A DNA stretch of 64,000 bases from Bosea sp. BIWAKO-01 (GTDB lineage: Bacteria > Pseudomonadota > Alphaproteobacteria > Rhizobiales > Beijerinckiaceae): positions 5,916,501-5,980,500 of the forward strand of contig NZ_BCQA01000001.1 in NCBI RefSeq assembly GCF_001748145.1. Direction: 5' to 3'. The notes below the pieces were generated by a model. It was not told the origin of the DNA. It saw only the letters and a list, made by a program, of their open reading frames with translations, and did no database searches. The position numbers and the translations under genes are program-made. Positions 44,082 through 51,925 of this stretch are shown here, one piece after another. The number at the start of each line of letters is the position of its first letter. The stretch's first letter is position 1.

Positions 44082-44113
44082 GGCCCGTATGTGATGAAGA
44101 TCACATACGGGCC
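44082..44113. promoter_or_regulatory. perfect 14-bp inverted repeat with CRP-type core
   Basis: GGCCCGTATGTGAT and ATCACATACGGGCC are exact reverse complements separated by GAAG. The centre, TGTGATGAAGATCACA, is the textbook TGTGA-N6-TCACA CRP/Fnr-type site. It lies 76 bases upstream of the small secreted protein gene at 44189. Confidence 0.8.
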
Positions 44114-44188
44114 CGGATTTCTCGGGTGACACAGAGCGGCTGGGCGCGCCTGCGATCCTGGCTTCATCCTCGAGTGGGAGAGAGTGTG

Positions 44189-44533
44189 ATGTCAGGCCGG
44201 TCGTTCCAGGGGCCTCTGTTCTTGCCCTTGCTCTCGTCTGCATGCGCCGCCTTGATCGCGGCGACCTCTGCGATCGCGGCGGACGCCCCGCAGCACAGGA
44301 CATTTCAATCGCGGACTTGCCCCGTCTGGGACAAGGACCTGCATCACCTTCTCGACTGGAGCGAGGCGTTCAGCATCCACGCGCCTGAACTGCAGCGAAG
44401 CGTTCGCGCCGAAGCCCTCAAGCTTCGGGAGAGATGCCTGCGCGATCTCAGCATGGCCTCGCTCGATCGCTACGTCATGCTGATGAAGCTGCTTTACGAT
44501 GACGAAGCGGACGAGGTGGAATCCTACGATTGA
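44189..44533 (+). CDS. small exported protein of unknown function
   Basis: 114 residues from ATG 44189 (GGGAGAGAG upstream). Signal peptide FLPLLSSACAALIAATSAIA-ADA. The mature part is helical and charged (PVWDKDLHHLLDWSEAFSIH, ALKLRERCLRDLSMASLDRY) with two Cys (RTCPVWD, RERCLRD) that could form a disulfide. No family recognised. The upstream CRP-like palindrome suggests nutrient or redox control. Confidence 0.65.
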   Translation: MSGRSFQGPLFLPLLSSACAALIAATSAIAADAPQHRTFQSRTCPVWDKDLHHLLDWSEAFSIHAPELQRSVRAEALKLRERCLRDLSMASLDRYVMLMKLLYDDEADEVESYD

Positions 44534-44719
44534 GACGCTTGGGACGCTGGAGACAAATGCGTCCCTCGGCCAGCGGAATTCCCCTGGCTCGGATCGTTCG
44601 AGACGTCGCCATTCGGGGGGCGCCGACGGAAGGCGAGAGGGCCTCGCGGCGCGAGCTTGGCTTACATCACACTGTCATATTTGGGGTGCGTCGATCCCTG
44701 GCCAACAGGGACCACAACC

Positions 44720-45412
44720 ATGCGCCATATCGCGTTCGCTCTTCTGATAGCCGCCACGCTGGCCTTCTCTCCCGTTCATGCCGAGGATGCGAAACCCTTC
44801 GCGACCGGCAAGACGATCGACCTCACAGCCGTCCTGAAGCCGCCTCCGGCGCCGGACTCGGTCCAGACGAAGGCCGAGATCGGTGAGGTCCTGACCATTC
44901 AGGTTACGCGCACTCCTGAGATGGAAGCGCGGGCCCAGGCCGATGTCGTCGAGGATGTCTGGCGTTTCGCCGACGTGATGGGACCGGCCTTCAAGACCGA
45001 AGCCCTGCCCGTCTTTTCGGCCTTCTTCGATCGCATCGTCGCGACCGAGGGCGCGGTGGTCGATCCGGCCAAGGACAGCTGGAAGCGGCCGCGGCCGCAT
45101 CAGGCGAGCCCGTTGGTCAAGCCTGTCGTGAAGGTTTCGAACTCCGGCGCCTATCCTTCAGGCCACACCACCGTGGGGACCTTGATGGGCATCGTGCTGT
45201 CGAACATGGTTCCGGAAAAGCGCGCCGAGATCATGGACAGGGCCTGGGTCTATGGCTGGAACCGCGTGATCGGCGGCATCCATTATCGCTCCGATATCGA
45301 CGCCGGCCGCATCGCAGGCTCGGTTATCGCTGCGCGCATCATGGAGCAGCAGGACTTCCAGACGGAGTTCACTGCGGCCAAGGCGGAACTGCGCAAGGTG
45401 CTCGGCCTCTGA
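44720..45412 (+). CDS. class A acid phosphatase (PhoN-like, PAP2 superfamily)
   Basis: 230 residues from ATG 44720 (AGGGA upstream), signal peptide IAFALLIAATLAFSPVHA. Three PAP2 motifs: KRPRPHQASP, YPSGHTTVG and WNRVIGGIHYRSDIDAG (R..GxHxxxD). Periplasmic non-specific phosphomonoesterase that releases phosphate from organic phosphates. The gene stands alone, downstream of the small exported protein. Confidence 0.9.
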   Translation: MRHIAFALLIAATLAFSPVHAEDAKPFATGKTIDLTAVLKPPPAPDSVQTKAEIGEVLTIQVTRTPEMEARAQADVVEDVWRFADVMGPAFKTEALPVFSAFFDRIVATEGAVVDPAKDSWKRPRPHQASPLVKPVVKVSNSGAYPSGHTTVGTLMGIVLSNMVPEKRAEIMDRAWVYGWNRVIGGIHYRSDIDAGRIAGSVIAARIMEQQDFQTEFTAAKAELRKVLGL

Positions 45413-45564
45413 GCGATCAGCGAGAGGCGGGTTCGGCGGCGGGTCTCTCCCCTTCCGAACCCGTGCCAGTCGATCGGCCAGCAGACGAAGCCGTCATCGC
45501 GCTGTCCAAGAGGAGCGCCGGTAGCGCCCCATCAAGCTGCTCAACCCCCGGCGCGAAGCCCCCG

Positions 45565-45942
45565 TCAGGTCTGCGGGCCAGCAGGCGTTCCCTGGTGAAA
45601 GACCATTTGCCAGCGGCCGTCGATGAACCGCCAGATCGAGCTTCGCAGCGTGTGCCGCTCTTCCCTGCCATTCGCGACGCGAAAGCTCAGATAGGTCAGC
45701 AGAACCACGTCATCGGCCAGCGATCGGAGAACGAAATCCCGGGCGGCCGGCACGTCCCGCTGCTCGGAGCTGTCCCCGACCAGACTTCGGATCACCGCGG
45801 CCTTCTCGTACACGCCGCCCGATCGACCGAATTCGACGAAGCCATCCGCCAGAAGCCGATCAAGCGCTTCAGGTGACGCTCGAACCGATGGCTTGAACAG
45901 CTCTTCCTCCAGCCCCCTGATCAGCTCGAGATCCTGTTTCAC
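45565..45942 (-). CDS. DUF4440/SnoaL-like (NTF2-fold) protein
   Basis: 125 residues. The pattern LELIRGLEEELFKPSVRASP, LDRLLADGFVEFGRSGGVYE, LLTYLSFRVANGREERHTLR, SSIWRFIDGRWQMVFHQGTP is that of DUF4440 single-domain NTF2-like proteins. A ligand-binding or enzymatic role is possible; function unknown. ATGA overlap with the upstream P-loop gene indicates one operon. Confidence 0.8.
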   Translation of the reverse strand: MKQDLELIRGLEEELFKPSVRASPEALDRLLADGFVEFGRSGGVYEKAAVIRSLVGDSSEQRDVPAARDFVLRSLADDVVLLTYLSFRVANGREERHTLRSSIWRFIDGRWQMVFHQGTPAGPQT

Positions 45943-46481
45943 CGTGCCCTCCCCGCGCCGCCCTGCCCGACCGATGCCGCGTTCACAAATGCCGAGCTCT
46001 GGCCGACGTCGCGGAGATAGACCACAGGGACATGGGCGGCCGTCGCGATCCGCTCGCGCTCGATCTGCGGTCGCTTGTCCCTATCGAAGGCCCAGACATA
46101 TCTGAGGAAGCCCAGGAATTCCGCATCCAGCTTTTCGGTGCAGCCATCGGGGAGATCGGGCCGCGGCCGGTTCAGGATGCTGCGCCACAGGACGCGGGCC
46201 AGGCAGGTCGTCCGCGGGGTGTCGAGCCAGATGACGATATCGGCGCGCGGCAGCCTCAGTTCGAAGGTCTGGCTGGAGTAATTGCCTTCGCAGATCCAGG
46301 CATCGCCGGAGAGCGCGTCCCGCACCCGCTCCCGAAAGAGCCGGGGCTCGGCCTTCGTCCAGCCCGCTTCCCAGAACAGGCGATCGAGATGCACGACCGG
46401 CAAGGCGAGACGCTCGCCCAGTGCCCGCGCGAGCGTCGACTTGCCGCTGCCGGCATTCCCCAGGATCACGATCCGTCGCAT
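45939..46481 (-). CDS. P-loop kinase-like protein (adenylate-kinase-fold topology modulation/AAA)
   Basis: 180 residues from ATG 46481 (ribosome binding site weak). Walker A ILGNAGSGKSTLARALGERL at the N terminus, then HLDRLFWEAGWTKAEPRLFR and WICEGNYSSQTFELRLPRAD, VIWLDTPRTTCLARVLWRSI. This is the FlaR/adenylate-kinase-like small NTPase group whose substrates are unknown. Cytosolic. Co-transcribed with the DUF4440 gene. Confidence 0.82.
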   Translation of the reverse strand: MRRIVILGNAGSGKSTLARALGERLALPVVHLDRLFWEAGWTKAEPRLFRERVRDALSGDAWICEGNYSSQTFELRLPRADIVIWLDTPRTTCLARVLWRSILNRPRPDLPDGCTEKLDAEFLGFLRYVWAFDRDKRPQIERERIATAAHVPVVYLRDVGQSSAFVNAASVGQGGAGRAR

Positions 46482-46639
46482 CGGCGCAGGCCATTTCCCT
46501 CGTTTCGACCCGCTCACGCACCAGCCGGATCGGGCGGCTAGCGTCCGTAAGCCTGTGCGATTTGTCCTGCAAGCGACGCCCAGGGCATATCCGGCTTCCG
46601 GATCCCTCAGGAAGGTGTCGAGCTGGCGCCCGGGTTGCC

Positions 46640-46937
46640 GACGAACGCCGCGATCATAGCCGGAAGCCGCGTCCGCATGCTGCCCGGCCACCCATGGACC
46701 AGCTCGACGTGGCGGCGTTGCTCAAGCACCTCGCCTGACGCCCCCTATGATCGCGCTCTTAGGGGCGCTGGCACGGCCGGGATGTTCGCCTGGGTCGGCT
46801 GCGAATTCGCGGATTATCGGGCGGTCACCGCGTTTCTTCGCCGGCTTAGCATCCCAAAGGACAGCATTGTCGCGTTCTCGCATGGGCGGCGCAGTCTCAG
46901 CGACGAGGAGGCGCTGGAGCAATCTGCCAGGGAGTGA
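46640..46937 (+). pseudogene. C-terminal remnant of a siderophore-interacting protein (ferric-siderophore reductase family)
   Basis: From about 46732 the frame reads PYDRALRGAGTAGMFAWVGC, then EFADYRAVTAFLRRLSIPKD and SIVAFSHGRRSLSDEEALEQ, which fits the end of SIP/ViuB-type flavin reductases (AWV.CE signature). Just upstream the matching sequence DQLDVAALLKHLA lies in another frame (46694-46735), so there is at least one frameshift and no N-terminal FAD domain. The natural stop at 46935 is kept. Confidence 0.6.
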
Positions 46938-47000
46938 CCGTCTCACGCGCAGCCGCACACCGTCGACATCGATGTCGTCCAGCTTGAAATCCGCGAACAC
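46938..47000 (-). pseudogene. 21-residue head of an alpha/beta hydrolase gene
   Basis: GTG 47000 (GGAG upstream) opens FADFKLDDIDVDGVRLRVRR, a typical start of haloalkane-dehalogenase-like or epoxide-hydrolase-like proteins. The reading then runs into the antisense of the siderophore-interacting-protein remnant; the HG-x-P loop and catalytic residues are missing. The junction at about 46938 looks like a deletion breakpoint. Confidence 0.5.
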
Positions 47001-47275
47001 CGTCCACTCCGGCTTGCCCTAGCGTCTTCCTCGCGCCGCATTCCGCGCTGCATGGCGGCAAAGGCGCGGGCGAACCGATCCCTGGGGAAACGCAGCACGA
47101 GGGCTGCATCATGCGGCACCGGCGGAACGACCTGATAGGGGATGTTCCACTCGCCCAGCCAGCGCTCCATCGCCTCGAGCCGAGACAGGAAGTGTCGCCC
47201 CGCAATCGGGATAAGGACCTCGCTCGACCAGATCTCGGCAGCTTCACTGGGGGAAGGAACCATCGCGCGCCCCAT
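46943..47275 (-). CDS. small unknown protein (paralogue of the product at 18661-18978)
   Basis: About 110 residues from ATG 47275; no strong ribosome binding site, and the frame is open upstream to 47500, so the start is uncertain. The block EVLIPIAGRHFLSRLEAMER, WLGEWNIPYQVVPPVPHD, RFARAFAAMQRG aligns with the 18.7 kb protein. The last 20 residues overlap the hydrolase-head remnant in another frame, so the C terminus may have been altered by the same rearrangement. Confidence 0.5.
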   Translation of the reverse strand: MGRAMVPSPSEAAEIWSSEVLIPIAGRHFLSRLEAMERWLGEWNIPYQVVPPVPHDAALVLRFPRDRFARAFAAMQRGMRREEDARASRSGRCSRISSWTTSMSTVCGCA

Positions 47276-47565
47276 GCTTGCAAGGAGTGGCTCCGCCGGA
47301 TGGCAATCTCGGCGGAGCCCTAGGCCGCACGGCCCACGGGAGAGCGAGAGGCCGTACGTCGACGAAACGTCGTGACCCCTCACCGGTTCCATCAAAGGTC
47401 GCGCTTCTTCTGCCATGGGCGGGCCGGACTCGTTCGGAGCGGACCGCACCCGGTCAGGCGCGATGCGGCGCAGCGCAAAGCGCTTTCCGTGAAAGAACAA
47501 ATATGACTGGAACCAATGACTTAGAAGGCGGTTTTCTCGCCGACGGGGCGTGAGGGGTAGCGACC

Positions 47566-48411
47566 ATGACGACCGAGTTCTCCCGCCGTGCGCTCGTCCC
47601 CCTTCTCACGGCTGCGGCACTTCCGGGCTGCGCCGCGCTCCGCCCGGGCGCTCTGACGGAAGACGCGCGCGATATCCCCTATGGTCGCCATCCCAGACAG
47701 CGGATGGATATCTATGTCCCCCAGGGCGGCGGCACGGCCAGACCCGTGATCTTCTTCATCCACGGCGGGTCCTGGGCCACTGGCGAGAAAGAGACCTACG
47801 CCTTCGTCGGGGACGCGTTCTCGGCGCGCGGCTTCGTCACCGTCATCGCTGATTATCGCCTCGTTCCCGAAGTCCGCTTCCCCGCCTTCATCGAGGACGG
47901 CGCGCGGGCGCTCCGCGTCGTGCACGACACGATCACCCGTTACGGCGGTGCGCCGCAACGGATCGAACTCGTCGGGCACTCGGCCGGTGCCTATAATGCC
48001 ATGATGCTCGCTCTCGACAGGAGATATCTCGCGGCCGCCGGACTTAGCCCAAGCGCTATCCGCTCGGCCGTCGGGCTCTCCGGGCCCTATGATTTCCTGC
48101 CCCTCGTTATCGATGTCACCAGGGCCGCGTTCGGGAATGCCCGGGACCCTGCCCAAACCCAGCCGATCAGCTTTGCCCGTCGCGATGCGCCCCCGATCTT
48201 CCTGGCAACTGGTTCCGATGACACCACGGTTCCGCCGCGCAACAGCAAGCAACTTGCCGACGCGCTCACCAAGGCGGGGGCGAAAACCGTTGCGTTGAAA
48301 ATCTATCCCGGGCTCGGACACGCCGACACCATTGCAGCGATGTCCGTGGCGCTGCGATGGCGCGCACCGGTCCTGGATGACGTCGTCGGGTTCATCAGCG
48401 CGCGCGGCTGA
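47566..48411 (+). CDS. exported alpha/beta hydrolase (carboxylesterase, BD-FAE/hormone-sensitive-lipase-like)
   Basis: 281 residues; GAGGGGTAG precedes ATG 47566. The N terminus has SRRALVPLLTAAALPGC: twin arginines, a hydrophobic stretch and a lipobox-like LPGC (Cys22), so a lipoprotein is possible. Catalytic parts: oxyanion HGGSW (about 66-70), nucleophile GHSAG (Ser139), acid in GSDDT (about 218) and His in GLGHADT (about 252). Probably an arylesterase or carboxylesterase of the periplasm; substrate unknown. Confidence 0.85.
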   Translation: MTTEFSRRALVPLLTAAALPGCAALRPGALTEDARDIPYGRHPRQRMDIYVPQGGGTARPVIFFIHGGSWATGEKETYAFVGDAFSARGFVTVIADYRLVPEVRFPAFIEDGARALRVVHDTITRYGGAPQRIELVGHSAGAYNAMMLALDRRYLAAAGLSPSAIRSAVGLSGPYDFLPLVIDVTRAAFGNARDPAQTQPISFARRDAPPIFLATGSDDTTVPPRNSKQLADALTKAGAKTVALKIYPGLGHADTIAAMSVALRWRAPVLDDVVGFISARG

Positions 48412-48424
48412 TCCGACGACGCCC

Positions 48425-48657
48425 TTAAGGCATCGACGATGGCACGCTGGCCGGCGGAGAAGGCAATACTGCTTCCGTTGCCATTGCTCGCTGGCCGTTA
48501 TGCGGTGTCTCGATGCTGAACAGGATCGAACTCACGCCATAATCGGCGGCACGCTCGCTGCTGCTCAGCAGCCGCAGTCCAAGCTCCGCCAGAACCGCGT
48601 CATAGAAGGCGCGGGCCGGGCGACGTCATTGGTTCCCACCGAGATGTGATCGATCAT
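48425..48657 (-). pseudogene. broken VOC/glyoxalase-family gene
   Basis: ATG 48657 starts MIDHISVGTNDVAR, a typical VOC opening, then shifts frame near 48615; the adjacent frame continues AFYDAVLAELGLRLLSSSER, AADYGVSSILFSIETPHNGQ and stops at 48425. One base is missing at the shift and the middle and C-terminal metal-binding part are gone, leaving about 75 codons of the usual 120. Overlaps the acetyltransferase gene end by 32 bases. Confidence 0.7.
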
Positions 48658-48973
48658 CGCGCTGCTCCGCACGGCCGGCGAGCACGTCCTGGTATTCCGG
48701 ATGGAGGCTTGCCCAGTTCGCCAGGAAGGAGCAGACCGGCACGATCTTCTCGCCCCGGCCGCGGGCAAACTCGAACACCCCGCGCGCCAGTTCGGAGCCG
48801 AGGCCTCGACCGCGCAGAGCCGGTGGAACCTCGGTATGCGAGACCACGAGATAGCCGTCGATACGCCGGTATGTCGCGAAAGCCTGGCCGCCGGGAACAT
48901 CCATGACCAGGCGATTATGCCCGGGCTCGTCGCGGATCGAAGGTGGGGCCTGGCTCATCGGTTCGCTCGGCAT
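48626..48973 (-). CDS. GNAT-fold N-acetyltransferase (Yjdj type)
   Basis: 115 residues from ATG 48973 (GGAGAG upstream; ATG 48958 is an alternative). The core VMDVPGGQAFATYRRIDGYL, SHTEVPPALRGRGLGSELAR with the acetyl-CoA loop RGRGLGS, VCSFLANWASLHPEYQDVLA is the small GNAT_Yjdj family. Acetyl-CoA binding is likely; substrate unknown. Confidence 0.82.
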   Translation of the reverse strand: MPSEPMSQAPPSIRDEPGHNRLVMDVPGGQAFATYRRIDGYLVVSHTEVPPALRGRGLGSELARGVFEFARGRGEKIVPVCSFLANWASLHPEYQDVLAGRAEQRDDRSHLGGNQ

Positions 48974-49620
48974 GCTCTCTCCGTCGGCACGGACACCATT
49001 CGCGATGAACCCTGCTCGCCGCACGAGTTCCCTGCCGGCCGCGCAGTTTGTGCCGGGACGGAAGCCGGGCGGACGGCCTGCCCGTGAAAGTGAAGGACGC
49101 CTGATGGAGATCGTCGACCATCCCGGTGCTTCGGCGCGTTTCTGTCGCAGGGAACGGCAAGCGTCAATAAGACGTCAATTCAGATTAAATTTTAGGCAAA
49201 CTGTATATTAGCTGGCTTCAATTACGGACCCGTGAATTCGCAGCGAATTAATGTCTGATTCTACGCTCGTTGGCTCGAAGCAGGAATCAAACAAGAGATT
49301 CCTTGAAGAAATAAAAATGACATGACGGCGCCGAACAACATATGCGTGAACGAAATAACTATCCATAACGCTTCACAACAATCGAGTGTTACTACATGCT
49401 GCATCGCAACATATCTTGAATCGCCGCGTCACGATCCGACTATATCGACATCCATTACGCTCGGAATGCAATACCAATAATTTCAGCATCTCCACAGTTA
49501 ACCCATATGATCAGCGATTAACATCTGCTTAATTTTTGCTCTTTCGCAGATGCACAAAAGAAACGATAAAAACAATATCGAAGTAATTTCGAAATTTCGC
49601 GACGTAAGCGGGAGGCGATC
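48974..49620. other. long AT-rich leader upstream of the cellulose operon
   Basis: About 640 bases; from 49150 on the sequence is strikingly AT-rich (for example GATTAAATTTTAGGCAAACT). It should hold the bcs promoter(s). A palindrome-like TTTCGAAATTTCG occurs at about 49587-49600. No gene with credible support; a 24-codon frame at 49251 was rejected. Confidence 0.6.
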
Positions 49621-51849
49621 TTGTTTAGATCTGTCATATTTATGTCATGGCTCGTAGCTGCCGCCCTCTTCGCGATATTCTTGACGCAGCCGACCGGTAT
49701 AAAGCTTCAATTTGCGCTCAGCCTTCTGATGATCGCCGTGATGTTCACCATCAGCACGCTCCGGTTGACTGGTCTCTGGCGGCATGTCTTTCTGGCATCG
49801 GCCTCGGTCGTTATCATCAGATACTTGCATTGGCGCCTGACCGAGACGCTTCCGAGCGTCGATCAGGTCTGGGATTTCGTTCCAGCTATCCTGCTGCTGG
49901 CGGCGGAATTGTATTACATCGTGATCCTCGGGCTCGGATTGTTCGTCAATGCCCAGTCGATCCGGCGTCCCAGAGCACCGCAGCTTCCGGGCAACGAACT
50001 GCCGAGCGTCGATGTCTTCGTGCCATCCTATAACGAGGAGCGCGATCTCGTCGCGGTGACGCTCGCCGCTGCCAAGCGCATGGACTACCCCAGCGACCGG
50101 CTCACGGTCTATCTGCTCGACGATGGCGGCACGGACGAGAAGGTCTACTCGGCGAACGCCGGGAAGGCGGCGGAAGCGGCCGAACGCCGACGCTCGATGC
50201 AGCAGCTCTGCGTCGAACTCGGCGTGCGCTACCTGACACGCGAGCGCAATGTCCACGCCAAGGCCGGCAATCTCAATAACGGCCTCGCCTATTCGACCTC
50301 CGATCTCGTCGTCGTCTTCGATGCCGACCACGTGCCGGCCCGCGAGTTCCTGCGCGAGACGGTCGGGCATTTCGCCAGGGAGCCTCGGCTGTTCCTGGTC
50401 CAAACGCCGCATTTCTTCATCAATGCCGACCCGATCGAGCGCAATCTCTCGACCTTCAGCCGCATGCCCTCCGAGAACGAGATGTTCTATGGCGAGGTCC
50501 AGCGGGGGCTCGACAGCTGGAACTCGGCCTTTTTCTGCGGCTCGGCTGCCGTATTACGGCGCTCGGCGCTCGAGGAGGTCGGCGGTTTTGCCGGCGTCTC
50601 GATCACCGAGGATTGCGAGACGGCGCTCGAGCTCCATGCCCGCGGCTGGAAGAGCCTCTATGTCGAGACGCCGCTGATCGCGGGCCTGCAGCCCGAAACA
50701 TTCGAATCCTTCATCGGCCAGCGCTCGCGCTGGTGCCAGGGCATGATGCAGATCTTCATGCTGAAGAACCCGCTCCTCAATCGTGGACTGAACCTGCCCC
50801 AGAAGCTCTGCTACGCCTCGAGCAATCTCTTCTGGCTGTTTCCGTTGCCGCGGCTGGCGTTCATGATCTCGCCGCTGTTCTTCATTTTCTTCAACATGCA
50901 GATCTACCACACGTCGCCGCAGCAATTCGTCGCCTATACCGCGTTCTACATCGTCGCCGTCATGATGATGCAGAACTACATGTATGGCCGGCTGCGATGG
51001 CCCTGGGTTTCGGAACTCTACGAATACGTGCAGTCGCTCTATCTGGTCAGGGCGCTGGCCGGCGTCATCGTCAACCCGCGCGCACCGAAGTTCAACGTCA
51101 CGCAGAAGGGCGCCGTCCTCGACGACGACCATCTCTCGGGCCTGGCGCTGCCCTTCTACATCATGTTCGGCATCCTCGCGGCCGGCGCCGGTTATACGGT
51201 GATCCGCTATATCAACGAGCCGGCCTCGCGCGGCCTGCTCCTGGTCGTGGGCGCCTGGAACATCTTCAACCTGGTCCTGGCGGGCATTGCGCTCGGCGCG
51301 GTCTCGGAGCGTCGCGAGCGCCGCAAGGTGCAGCGTCTGGCCACCGATCGCACCGGCGAACTGATCGTCAATGGCGAAGCCGTGCCGGTGCGGCTGACGG
51401 ATGCCTCGATCGGCGGCGTCAGGCTTCTGGCCGGCGGCATCCTGAAGCAGCCGATCGCCCCTGGGCGCCAGGCAGCGACGCTGCGGGTGGCGGCCGACGG
51501 CGCCGGCGCATCCTACGAGGTGCCGGTCCTGATCGCCTCGGCCGTCAGCACCGAGGGAGAACGTGTCTATGGCGTGCGCTTCACCGGCATCGGCGCCGAT
51601 CGCTATCGGCTGATCGCCGATGTCGCCTATGCCGACCTCTCGTCGATGCGGGCCATGCGCGCACGCCGCCACAAGCGCCGCAACCTGGTGCTCGTGAGCG
51701 CAGAGACGCTGGGCTGGAGTTTCACCCAGACCCTGCGCGGGCTGTTCTTCGCCGCGTTCCGGCGCAATCCGCCGACGCAGGCTGCCGTCCCAGCCATCCC
51801 CATCCGGCCGGTGGCCATGGGCGCAGACGGTGTGCCCGTTCGCTCCTGA
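49621..51849 (+). CDS. bcsA: cellulose synthase catalytic subunit with PilZ domain
   Basis: 742 residues. Start is TTG 49621 with GGGAGG five bases upstream. N-terminal spans, then the GT2 domain: VPSYNEERDLV, YLLDDGG (about 164-170), DADH (234-237, UDP and metal), FFCGS (305-309), TED (329-331, base) and QRSRW (367-371, acceptor and product binding). Further spans follow, then a C-terminal PilZ domain with an R-rich ERRERRKVQR and DASIGG, the c-di-GMP binding elements. Polymerises UDP-glucose into beta-1,4-glucan and passes it through the inner membrane. First gene of bcsA-bcsB-bcsZ-TPR-GGDEF. Confidence 0.95.
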   Translation: MFRSVIFMSWLVAAALFAIFLTQPTGIKLQFALSLLMIAVMFTISTLRLTGLWRHVFLASASVVIIRYLHWRLTETLPSVDQVWDFVPAILLLAAELYYIVILGLGLFVNAQSIRRPRAPQLPGNELPSVDVFVPSYNEERDLVAVTLAAAKRMDYPSDRLTVYLLDDGGTDEKVYSANAGKAAEAAERRRSMQQLCVELGVRYLTRERNVHAKAGNLNNGLAYSTSDLVVVFDADHVPAREFLRETVGHFAREPRLFLVQTPHFFINADPIERNLSTFSRMPSENEMFYGEVQRGLDSWNSAFFCGSAAVLRRSALEEVGGFAGVSITEDCETALELHARGWKSLYVETPLIAGLQPETFESFIGQRSRWCQGMMQIFMLKNPLLNRGLNLPQKLCYASSNLFWLFPLPRLAFMISPLFFIFFNMQIYHTSPQQFVAYTAFYIVAVMMMQNYMYGRLRWPWVSELYEYVQSLYLVRALAGVIVNPRAPKFNVTQKGAVLDDDHLSGLALPFYIMFGILAAGAGYTVIRYINEPASRGLLLVVGAWNIFNLVLAGIALGAVSERRERRKVQRLATDRTGELIVNGEAVPVRLTDASIGGVRLLAGGILKQPIAPGRQAATLRVAADGAGASYEVPVLIASAVSTEGERVYGVRFTGIGADRYRLIADVAYADLSSMRAMRARRHKRRNLVLVSAETLGWSFTQTLRGLFFAAFRRNPPTQAAVPAIPIRPVAMGADGVPVRS

Positions 51850-51864
51850 CCACGCCTTCGCTCC

Positions 51865-51890
51865 GGCGGGCCCCGCCAGGTGGGCCCGCC
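51865..51890 (+). other. strong hairpin between bcsA and bcsB
   Basis: GGCGGGCCC and GGGCCCGCC form a perfect 9-bp stem with an 8-base loop in the 76-base bcsA-bcsB gap. No T run. May partially terminate or stabilise the bcsA message, setting the subunit ratio. Confidence 0.6.
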
Positions 51891-51925
51891 GCCACCGAGC
51901 CGATCATCGTCGTGGAGTTCTCACC

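Noticed and set aside
49251..49325. 24-codon frame in the AT-rich leader of bcsA
   Set aside because: No ribosome binding site and too short to separate from chance in AT-rich sequence.
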